64,000 nt of DNA from contig CM074130.1 in assembly GCA_037178625.1 (NCBI GenBank), positions 2,852,001-2,916,000 of the forward strand, written 5' to 3'. Every line of letters starts with the position of its first letter. The first letter of the stretch is position 1. The translations under genes were made by a program, and so were the position numbers. The notes beneath the pieces are model-generated. The model saw only the letters and a program-made list of their open reading frames with translations, had not been told where the DNA came from and did not search any database. Shown one piece after another: positions 55,631-64,000 of the stretch. The DNA comes from Skeletonema tropicum. Its lineage: Eukaryota; Bacillariophyta; Thalassiosirophyceae; Thalassiosirales; Thalassiosiraceae.

Positions 55631-57259
55631 TCAACTCCATTCTCCACTAAAAGTCCGCGGCAAGTCAGTATTGACGTACGACACCCCGCCGTACTCAACG
55701 AGACAGGCCGCAGTAACGATGTCATCTGGATCACCAAGCATCATCCACACTCCAACTTTATAATGAGCACTCAATTCACGTAACGCTGCGAGCCCTTGAG
55801 GTTGAAGCATCTGAGGCTGGAACTGAAGATATACACCATCTAAGGACGGCTTGCCTTCGTGCTGTAACCAGGAATCAACTTGACTGAAGTCATCAACACT
55901 TACAAACAACTCGAAGCTTTTCGATGGTGGCTCAGCGATTGTCAACAAGAGGAGCTCCGGCAATTCGACGCAAGAAAGCGCAGGACCTTGATCTATAAGT
56001 TCGCTCAACTCAGTTCTCAACCTGTGCATCAAATAAGCATCGAAAGACATTACTACTGCGCATCTCTCAATGAGTGTTGGATGGCGACGAAACAAACGAA
56101 CCAACGCAGCGCCTGCTTCGTCGTTCCCAGCTTTAATCTCGATAACTAATTTGGCCGAGCCTCCAATTGTTTGTGCCGACCTCAACACATCAAGGAGTAA
56201 GGGAGGTCGAGCTCCACTCCTGAAAGTCAAGCCAATGATTTCCTTCATTGTTAGATCACTAACCTTCTTGTTCTTGGAAGGATCAAGTGCTAGCCTTGAG
56301 AAGTCAGAATCATGTGCCAAAACGAGCTTTTCATCCTTAGTCAAAGCTACATCACATTCACACAGGTGAACGCCTGCGCTCCAAGCAGACTCGTAGCTGG
56401 AAAGAGAATTTTCTAGCGGGCGTTTCCCAGAGTGGTCCTTTACGCAATGGAATCCTGTGGGAAGTAGACAAGTAACAGAAATAGATCAGGGCAAGTATCA
56501 TCAACATGTTCTTCATATCAGAAATGACTTCTTACCTCGATGTGCGACCAACGTAGGTATATTATTCTCAGGAATTTGGTTCTTAATCAAATCATGCAAC
56601 CAAAACATTTCGCTTGCTCGCCTCTGTACTTCTTGTGCATCCTTGGAAATGCTACCTAATTGTGTCTTCTCCTTGATTGATGCCATATACTCGTCTAAAG
56701 ATTCTTCCTCTTCTTCGTCACTAACTACAAGCTTATCTCGCAGAATTTCAATGTATCGTTCAATTGTAGGTGCATCCATCACTGGAGCGGAGTAAAGTTC
56801 AGGAAGCAGGGAGGTCGTCAGTATATCATCACCCCTTTCGGTAGCTTGCTTGTCATGCTTTTTGACCAGTTTCCTCAGCGCCTCTCCATTCATAGTTGCA
56901 TTCGAATACAGGCGTTTCATGGTGGTAAGCAAGTCTCTCGATCTTTTTTCGCCCATCGTTGAAAGGTAGAGCTGTACTGCATCTTCATGAGGAAGTCCAC
57001 GCAATACATTCTGGTCTTGTCTCGAAAACCGAAACAAATCAGAAAAGATCTGTCTCCACAGCGATTTCACACGTCGGGTGTAATCATCAGACACAGCTTC
57101 CAAGGACTCCAACCAAAGTTTCTCAAATTCCTCCTGAGATTCACCGATGGCTCCTCGGATATCCTGGTATGGGACAATATACGGCTTGCTTGCGCCGCTC
57201 TTGCTCTTGAGCTCGTCACACTCGAAGTAAAATTGTAAATGCCGTCCAAACTTGACCAT
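55631..57259 (-). CDS. SPX-domain glycerophosphodiester phosphodiesterase
   Basis: Exons 56536-57259 and 55631-56454 join over an 81-bp intron (GTAAGA...CAG) at VAHR|GFHCV, giving 515 residues. The start at 57259 gives MVKFGRHLQFYFECDEL, the SPX N-terminus; helices with a Lys-rich KLVKKHDKQ inositol-pyrophosphate site follow at about residues 140-150. The GDPD barrel has the HR-G, ENSLSSYESAW, HLCECDVALTKDEKLVLAHD catalytic pattern with the His pair and metal Glu/Asp. GDPDs cleave glycerophosphodiesters to glycerol-3-phosphate; SPX links activity to phosphate status. The protein is probably cytosolic, since no signal is seen. Confidence 0.9.
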
Positions 57260-57556
57260 AGTGATCGCCTTTACCGGTATATATATTTTCTGATATGAAT
57301 TCACAAGTACGATAATGCATATTATGAATTGTCTCTAGCACCAAGCTTCACATACTACGTCAACAGCACCATCATTGTCATCGTGAATCTATGAAATCTT
57401 GAATCTTCAGCCTTCGCAGCGCCGGGGATGACAGAGGAGAAGAAGATTCGTGGCGCTGTCGTTCCGCTTGCCCGCTGCCCCTCTTTTTAATCTCTCACTT
57501 TCAAATCTCAAATGAATGAGGTCATCGCGATTATTATTCGCAACGGCAACAACATC

Positions 57557-58174
57557 ATGTCGGAACAATCAGTGAAAGTAGTCCTCTTGGGCGAGAGCGG
57601 CGTTGGCAAATCCAGCCTAGCACTTAGATTTGTGACAGATGAGTTTAGGCCATACTCGGAAGCTACCATTGGAGCTAGCTTCATGTCCAAATCGATGTCT
57701 ATTCCTCCCACTGATGAAGAGAAAGAACAAAAATCAGAACGGAATATATCTTTCAAGATATGGGATACAGCTGGCCAAGAGAAATATCGCTCATTAGCAC
57801 CAATGTATTACCGTGGTTCATCAGCTGCTATTCTTGTGTATGACATAGCAAATCCTAGCACTTTTGCTGCGCTTCAAGATTGGGTAAATGAGCTAAACAA
57901 TAATGGTCCTCCTGGTTTGGTCTTGGCTATATGTGGGAACAAATCTGATCTGGAGGATGATAGAATGGTTGGGCGAAGCGTAGGAAAGGAATATGCAAAT
58001 AGAGTTAATGCATTATTCATTGAAACGTCCGCCAAAAATGGCAGCAACGTACATGATATGTTTTTGCAGCTTGCGAGAAGAATACCCCCTCCTGTAAACT
58101 TGAATGATACACTAGAAGAAGAGGTAGGATTAGATTTGGACGGACCCGTTCAATCAAGGAGAAGTTGCTGTTAA
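57557..58174 (+). CDS. Rab5/Rab22-like small GTPase
   Basis: The G motifs are complete: GESGVGKSS, the switch I TIGASF, WDTAGQEKYRSLAPMYYRG, NKSD and ETSAK. The C-terminus RRSCC is a double-Cys prenylation site. The AxxxYDI and YRSLAPMYYRG pattern is typical of Rab5-group early endosome Rabs. An unusual 14-residue charged insert (PPTDEEKEQKSERN) lies between switch I and the G3 motif. The start at 57557 (MSEQSVKVVLLGE) fits the family; an upstream in-frame start at 57512 would add 15 residues. It is divergent from the SPX-GDPD gene and convergent with HslU. Confidence 0.92.
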   Translation: MSEQSVKVVLLGESGVGKSSLALRFVTDEFRPYSEATIGASFMSKSMSIPPTDEEKEQKSERNISFKIWDTAGQEKYRSLAPMYYRGSSAAILVYDIANPSTFAALQDWVNELNNNGPPGLVLAICGNKSDLEDDRMVGRSVGKEYANRVNALFIETSAKNGSNVHDMFLQLARRIPPPVNLNDTLEEEVGLDLDGPVQSRRSCC

Positions 58175-58192
58175 GGAAGTCTAATGTGATAA

Positions 58193-59978
58193 TTATAGAA
58201 TGTATTTAGATAAATCACTCTTCGTCAAAATATCAGACAGTCTCTCCTTTACCAGATCCTTCGTCACAACAACTTCAGACTCTAGCTCCATTTCTGCCGC
58301 TTGGAAACTAATTTCCTCCATGATACGTTCCATTACAGTGTGCAACCTTCTCGCTCCAATATTTTCAACTGTCCTATTAAGATGAGCAGCAGTTTTGGCA
58401 ATCTGTCGAAGGGCTTCGTCTTCGAAGCGCAATTCAACTCCCTCTGTCTTTATTAGTTCAATTTGTTGTCGCACAAGCTGTTGTTTTTACAGAGGATCAA
58501 AATTGATGAGCTATTGAAATAAATATAAAGAGTCAAATGAAGAGTCAAATGCATGTGACAAACATAATACTCACATTTGCTTCAGGTACTGTCAGAATTT
58601 TGTACAAATCATCTTCAGTAAGTCCGTTCAGTTCGACACGAATAGGCAACCTTCCCTGCAGCTCTGGCAACATATCACTTGGTTTCACTGCATGGAAGGC
58701 ACCGCTTCCGATGAATAGCATGTAATCTGTGTTGACATTGCCGTACTTCGTGCTGATTGTTGTTCCCTCAACAAGTGGTAGCAAGTCTCTTTGAACACCT
58801 TCGGCACTTGCGTCTGCCGATTTGGAATTGAAATCCCTACTAGAACAAATTTTGTCAATTTCATCAATGAACACAATACCAGTCTCCTCTGCTGCAATAA
58901 CAGCTTCCTTCTTTAGGTCAACCTTTTCTAACAATTTCTCCAGCTCAATCTCCAAAATAACTTCCCTTGCCTCTGAAATTGGCATCTTCTTCCTTTCCGT
59001 TGGCGGTCCACCCCTTCCACCACGGCCACCCACACCACCCAGCTTTTTCATTAGATCTGTCATAGCCTGTACATTCATGCTATTCGAGTCCCCTCCAAAA
59101 GCTAGCACAGCACCATCTCCGTCTTTCCCCCCAGCTCCACCTAAATTCTCTGGCACGTCCACTTCCAATTCTTGGTTCTCTAACAAGCCCTCCTGAAGCA
59201 TGCTACGGAAAGATTCCCTCTGTCCTTTCGTGCCACTATACTCTGGCCCACTCAGCATGTCCAAGATCCTATCCTCCACAAGCAATTTGGCCTCTCCCCT
59301 CAATTTTTCCATCTGTCTCTTCTTCGTCAAATTCATACTCACATCCATCAAATCCCGTACAATCTGATCCACATCCCTCCCATGATATCCCACCTCGGTA
59401 AATTTCGTTGCCTCTACCTTTAAGAAGGGTGCATCACTCAACTTGGCCATTCTCCTTGCCACCTCAGTCTTACCGCAGCCAGTTGGCCCAATCATCAGTA
59501 CATTGCGTGGTGTTACCTCCTTAAGTAAATCTTTGGGCAGCTGACGACGACGCCACCGATTTCGCATGGCAATGGCCACGGCGCGTTTTGCGGAGGGTTG
59601 TCCGACAATGTGACGGTCAAGTTCGTTGACTACCTCTGTTGGGCGGAGAGACATGGTTGTAAGAAAGTCTTCATTGTTGTTAGTAGTATCTGTAGAGGCT
59701 GCTGCTGTGGCCGATTCTCCTTCGTTATCAGGTTGCGCAGCTTCGTCTGGAGGGACTACACCACTCGATTCATCTAATGTGTCACCTGAATCGGAGCTAG
59801 ATACCACAGCAGCAGCGACATCATCTACATCGGCTGGTGAAGATGTACCATCATCTTCGCCATCATCATTTTTGTCAGAAGCAGTTGATAGAAACTGCGG
59901 AGGGACACGCTGGCGTAATACTCGAGCCACGCTGGAGCTAGAGGGGCCTCGACGAAAGGCTGAAGTGGCGAGGAGCAT
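58193..59978 (-). CDS. HslU (ClpY) AAA+ ATPase, mitochondrial
   Basis: Exons 58575-59978 and 58193-58477 join over a 97-bp intron (GTGAGT...CAG) at PEAN|LVRQQ, giving 562 residues. The ATG at 59978 opens an Arg/Ser-rich presequence (LLATSAFRRGPSSSSVARVLRQR) of mitochondrial type. An acidic linker leads to the HslU core: LRPTEVVNELDRHIVGQPSAK, Walker A GPTGCGKT, KVEATKFTEVGYHGRDVDQIVRD, Walker B IVFIDEIDKI, the sensor RDLLPLVEG and LQGRLPIRVEL. An insertion of about 60 Gly/Asp-rich residues interrupts the I domain. HslU unfolds substrates for the HslV protease, a bacterial system kept in mitochondria of many protists. HslV is not in the window. Confidence 0.93.
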
Positions 59979-60240
59979 GGTTCTGGTAGACTGTGGTAAA
60001 GATAGCGCCCCCGATCCTATCAAATGCTGCGATATCTATGTATGTATGCCGCTGATGATGCGCTGTGAAATCATCGTCGATAAAGAAAAATCGGAAATCG
60101 GAAGCCGCGCGCGCTGGCGCGGGCGGTTATTAGTTCCGGTACTTACTTTTAGGAGAAGAAAGGAGGAGAGATGCAAATCTTTTGCATCACAACATTCCAA
60201 CTTCCTCTCAAAATGAAGATTGAAGATTTTTGTGGCGATC

Positions 60241-61165
60241 ATGATGATGTTGGCAGTACGCAACCGCTACAGCTATTCCGCCAAGGCGGTATGGATGATG
60301 ATGCTCTTCATCCAGCTGATCGTCCTCCGTTCATCTGTGGACTCATTTCTGATTCAGCCGTCACAAGTTCTTCAAAGAAGGCATGACATCATATGTACGC
60401 ATAATATTCGAACGACAGCAATGTGGTCGTCTCCATCAACAATATCCAACACGGACGCAGCGAGTGAAAGAGAGGATATGCCATGGGGAGACGTACAGAA
60501 ATGGGCGCTTGAAGATAATATTGGAAAATTCACAGTAACAATACCATCATCGAAGAAACGAGTTGCCCTTTGGAGAACAATGGCGAGAGAGGTAACATGA
60601 ATTGGCTGGATATCCTATTCCATTTCTTGTCAAAATGCATCAAAAATCGTTAGAAACAGATGAAAACAACAGCAGTGCATCAGTTCCTGGAGTCTTGCCC
60701 ATGGTGGATGATTTCGAGTTTGCATCTAACGGCGGTGTTGTTGGACGTGCTTATGGCATCCCTGGCATCGCTGACGGCACACGCATCAATACTCCGCCGC
60801 TAGTTTCTGTGGAACAAACAATCCCTCTTGGTTACGTTACAACAGAAGAAGACGACTTAGGCACTGCTTTCTCATATGAATTAGGTTTATGTGCGTCATC
60901 TTCAGTCTATTCGTTGGATGGGACAGACAGATCTTCTGCTTTACTATCTGCAAGAAGACTAGTGATAGAGGGGGCTGTAGATTCTTCCAAACGACTTGTC
61001 GACATTGCAAAAGATGCACAAGTGACAGGGTCTGGTTTGCTTTCAGATGCAGAATCGAATCGTGATCTTGCATACTTGGGTGGTGCTACTGCTTTATTGC
61101 TCGCCAGTGCAAGTGCTGTTGGGATGCTCAGTCATCACTTGACAGTTAATGTGTTTTGGGTTTAA
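60241..61165 (+). CDS. plastid-type membrane protein of unknown function, one frameshift
   Basis: The ATG at 60241 opens a basic n-region and hydrophobic segment (AVWMMMLFIQLIVL) followed by SVDSFLIQPS, a Phe-type diatom plastid cleavage context. The body contains MPWGDVQKWALEDNIGKFTV, then after a +1 shift near 60598 (GTAACATGAATTG, one base too many) ELAGYPIPFLVKMHQ, GVVGRAYGIPGIADGTRI and VEQTIPLGYVTTEEDD. A membrane span lies near the end (YLGGATALLLASASAVGML). With the extra base removed there are 307 residues. The central block looks conserved, but I cannot name the family. Confidence 0.6.
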
Positions 61166-61215
61166 TCATTAGTAAGTCATTATAGTTATTGATATCATTT
61201 TAAGCTGCTACCTTT

Positions 61216-62152
61216 TTATGGAATGATGTTTCTTTGAAGTACCTCAGAGCGAAGAGGTGGATTGAGGGCATTGTTACCATTGTGTTGCAAGAACCATCCT
61301 CTACCGATGTAGGAAAAAACGCGACGCCAAACCTCGTCGGGCAAGATCCCCGTGCGCCGCAGCCAATTGATTGTTTCTCTATCTGATGTTGGAAAAGACC
61401 AATGCAATTCACGACACCAATGTGAAACATTGGAGATATCTGCATAGCAGTCACGTAAAACACTATCAATATTTTTTCTTGTTCTAACAAAATCGTAATC
61501 ACTCATCAATGCCAGCCCGTATGAGATCAGCAATTGTACACTGGATGCGTCATATTTTTTCATTGCTAGCATCAACGGAGAGAAGTAATATCCAGTGTCA
61601 AAATATTCCGGCACTGCTTCTTGGATTACCCTACTTGCATCTGCTCTGCGTTTCGATAAGATGATATCAAGAGCAGTGTGCTGACCATTCCGAACAGCAG
61701 CAATAACAGCATTGCTTCGACAACCAGCCTTTTTCAGTGGACATCCCAAGTCAAGAAGTTGTATTAACACCCGATGCATTCCATGATAAGATGCCAACTC
61801 AACACTAGATTCACCATGTACATCATCGTTGACATTCAGACCAAAATTGGCTGCCGTCGTGATATAGTTCAATAACATCAAATTCTTTTGCAGATCTCAT
61901 TGCACCAGAAGCAGTCGCGCCTGCAGTGATTGCCAGTGCTACAAATGATATTCCATGAGTTCTCAATTCCATCAGCTGCTCTGCATTATTATTTGATGCT
62001 TGCAACCGATCGGTGCATTTTGAAATACGCACATGGCCAAAATCTACGTATTGTCTTCTCCACCTATGATTCAAATTTCGCCAATGGGAAAGTGGGCCGC
62101 CCTGTCGGTTGGTAGAGCGACTACGTCTTGGTGATCTACGAGGCGAGTTCAT
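61216..62152 (-). CDS. ankyrin-type repeat protein, one frameshift
   Basis: The start MNSPRRSPRRSRSTNRQG is basic. After it come ankyrin-like helices (HGESSVELASYHGMHRVLIQLLDLGCPLK, SNAVIAAVRNGQHTALDIILSKRRAD, FSPLMLAMKKYDASSVQLLISYG), and a C-terminal block DEVWRRVFSYIGRGWFLQ. A +1 shift occurs near 61878 (AAAGAATTTGATG, one T too many); removing it gives exactly 312 codons. Ankyrin repeats mediate protein contacts; the partner is unknown. The 3' end is convergent with the plastid-type gene, 50 bp away. Confidence 0.65.
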
Positions 62153-62347
62153 GGCATAAATATGAAGCAGACGCCATGGCCATGGTACTTTAGGTATCTT
62201 TCGTGTAACTTAGTATATTAGGTATCTTTCGTGGCGGGAAGGAAGAAAGGTGATTTTTTATTTAGGCTTTGCGCCTTGCGCATGCACTTAGCAGGTTGGC
62301 CTCGCAATACTAATCAAGCCACCTCCGTGATCACCTCAAGTAGTATT

Positions 62348-63999
62348 ATGGATGAGGAGGATAGCACGCTTTATCAGATGAGATTGAGATCGAATGTGCG
62401 TGTGTCCACCTGGAAAGAATCTCCTACATCCACGGCTGCTACAGCTGCAGTGAAGCCCAGGAAGAGACAGCGAAATAAAAACATGAAATGCGTCATGTTT
62501 ACACTCATAGGCATTGTCGCCCTATGCTTATTGTCGGTTGCAGGGAACAAGAGGTCCCGTCACAATTTACGGGAAACAGCGTCTGAAATTAGGTGTGATC
62601 TCTCATCATACCCATTGTGGAAGCTACCCGACCTCAAAGAATTGGATTTGTCCGAATGTGGTAACGATCTGAATCTTCCAGATGAACGCAACCTATGGGA
62701 AAGTTTCTCTTCGCTGAAAAAACTAGACCTGAACAATAATCAGCTTAGTGTGCTGCCACAATCAATCGAAGCCCTGCCCTCTTTGGAGATCTTGTTCCTT
62801 AGCGAGAACAAGTTTGAAGCCATTCCAAATTTTACTAGAATGAAGAAGTTAAGAGTACTCTCGCTTCGTGGCAATTTAATTACCAATCTATCGTCATTGA
62901 ATTTACCAACTGCAACTCTTCAGTGGTTAATCTTGACAAACAATCGTATTCAGACGATCGACTCCGACATTAAACATTTGAAGCTGCTCAAAAAACTGAT
63001 GCTGAGCCACAACAATATATCAGAGATACCAGCAGAACTTGGTGATTGTCATGATCTGGAACTTGTTCGTCTTGCAGACAACAACATTCGCTCTTTCACC
63101 ACTTCATTCTTGACACTAAGTAAATTGGCATGGATATCATTATCAGGAAATCCATTTTCAAATTCGAAGAGCACTTCCACTCAAGAAGCAAAAGTAATAT
63201 TAGAAAGTGAGCTAGGAAATAAACTGAATCAGATGTGCTTGGGCTCAGGAGCTTCTGGGAAAGTTTATAAAGGGCAGATATCAAGGAGAGGATGTGGCAG
63301 TTCAAAATATTCAAGGCTGGATTCAAAAGGATCTGACGGTAACTCTGAGGACTGAAGCAAATATCAACAGTCTCATTAGACACACCTTACGCTATATCTG
63401 CGCTTGGTGTCATTCCAGCTGCAGAGGGAGGAGCGAAGTACAAAGGAATGGTCATGAAGCTGTTAGATGGCACATATCCAATGGGGAAAGTACCAAGTTT
63501 TCACACTGTGACAAGAGACGAAGGAGCTGCACCTCACGCAACAAATCTATCTAATGAACAAGTGATGGGTGCTATCTGGAACATAGCGAATGCCCTCGAA
63601 TACATTCACACACGCGGAGTATGTCACGGCGATGTGTATCTTCACAATGTCTTAAGAGATGGTAAAGGCATAGCGCGTCTTAGTGATTGGGGAGCAAGCT
63701 TCGTTTATGATCTTACAAACGTAGAATTAGCTTCGCAGGTTGAAAAGATCGAGGTTCTTGCTTTTGGGCGTCTCGTTCAAGATCTATTCAACTGGAATTT
63801 GAACGTAGCTGTACCAGATTCGACAGAACTGGGTTCCTACTTGAATACGCAAAGTGGTAACAAGACAATGAGTCTCATTGGTTCCATTCTTCAAAACGAC
63901 CGATCAAAAAGACCAACATTCCGTGAGATAAAGGAAACACTGGCAACAATACCAGAATTTGAGAAGTTCAGTGCTGTGGACTGGCAGGAAACAGAGTAA
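62348..63999 (+). CDS. LRR receptor-like kinase, cluster of frameshifts
   Basis: A cytosolic N-terminus (about 60 residues) is followed by one membrane span (CVMFTLIGIVALCLLSVAG) and about eight leucine-rich repeats (LKKLDLNNNQLSVLP, LEILFLSENKFEAIP, LKKLMLSHNNISEIP). A TKL-like kinase domain comes next: GSGASGKVYKG, the catalytic Lys in VAVKIFKAG, HGDVYLHNVL in place of HRD, and DWG in place of DFG. Between 63268 and 63400 five +1 steps are needed (after CAG, in GTTC, in AAAA, near GGACTG, and in CACACC); removing five bases leaves exactly 549 codons and restores SLIRHPYAISALGVIPAAEG. An upstream ATG at 62282 is an alternative start. The stop is at 63997-63999. Confidence 0.72.
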
Positions 64000-64000
64000 C

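Overview
The window looks like nuclear DNA of a photosynthetic stramenopile, most probably a centric diatom of the Thalassiosira type. Reasons: spliceosomal genes with short introns (about 74-220 bp, mostly GTAAGT/GTGAGT...YAG); several proteins that begin with a signal peptide followed by the diatom plastid motif around an invariant Phe (ADAFAP, CDAFTQP, VGAFQM, TEAFLS); thylakoid-lumen pre-sequences; and families such as Tic22, fibrillin, CtpA, HslU, anoctamin and a stramenopile-type bZIP. About 30 protein genes lie densely on both strands; no rRNA, tRNA, CRISPR or bacterial operon was seen. Species identity is inferred, not shown.

Layout. 0.3-12.5 kb: plastid Cpn10, FAM133-like nuclear protein, fibrillin-like protein, a three-exon 75-residue membrane protein hidden from ORF scanning, a secreted double-SET protein, glycyl-tRNA synthetase, a six-exon proline-rich/C2/EF-hand protein, and Tic22-like. 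12.8-16.3 kb: a satellite array of 19 units of about 185 bp. 16.6-25 kb: NOP56, a glutamate-rich repeat protein, ribosomal proteins eL28 and eL15, and thylakoid protease CtpA. 25.7-28.1 kb: a 790-residue plastid-targeted repeat protein with about 35 YLD motifs. 29.7-36.4 kb: a very large anoctamin and a NIFK-like nucleolar RNA-binding protein. 36.9-37.6 kb: a twin-arginine lumen protein. 37.6-41.9 kb: gene-poor DNA with a palindrome cluster, a direct repeat and a hairpin. 41.9-64 kb: bZIP factor, CW zinc-finger protein, kinesin and HOOK-like protein (divergent pair), JmjC/cupin membrane protein, Gln/Ser-rich protein, SPX-GDPD phosphodiesterase, Rab5-like GTPase, mitochondrial HslU, a plastid-type membrane protein, an ankyrin protein and an LRR receptor-like kinase.

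Two features run across genes. First, gene ends are tightly packed and often convergent within 10-80 bp. Second, nine genes are interrupted by single-base frameshifts, and about 26 of some 27 are +1 (one base too many). Correcting for the count restores a whole number of codons in each affected gene. The likeliest cause is insertion-type sequence error, but the one-sided bias deserves a check.

Functional themes: plastid biogenesis and proteostasis (Cpn10, Tic22, CtpA, fibrillin, lumen protein, YLD protein), ribosome and snoRNP biogenesis (NOP56, NIFK-like, eL28, eL15), Ca2+/phosphate/vesicle signalling (C2-EF-hand, anoctamin, SPX-GDPD, Rab5) and microtubule transport (kinesin, HOOK).
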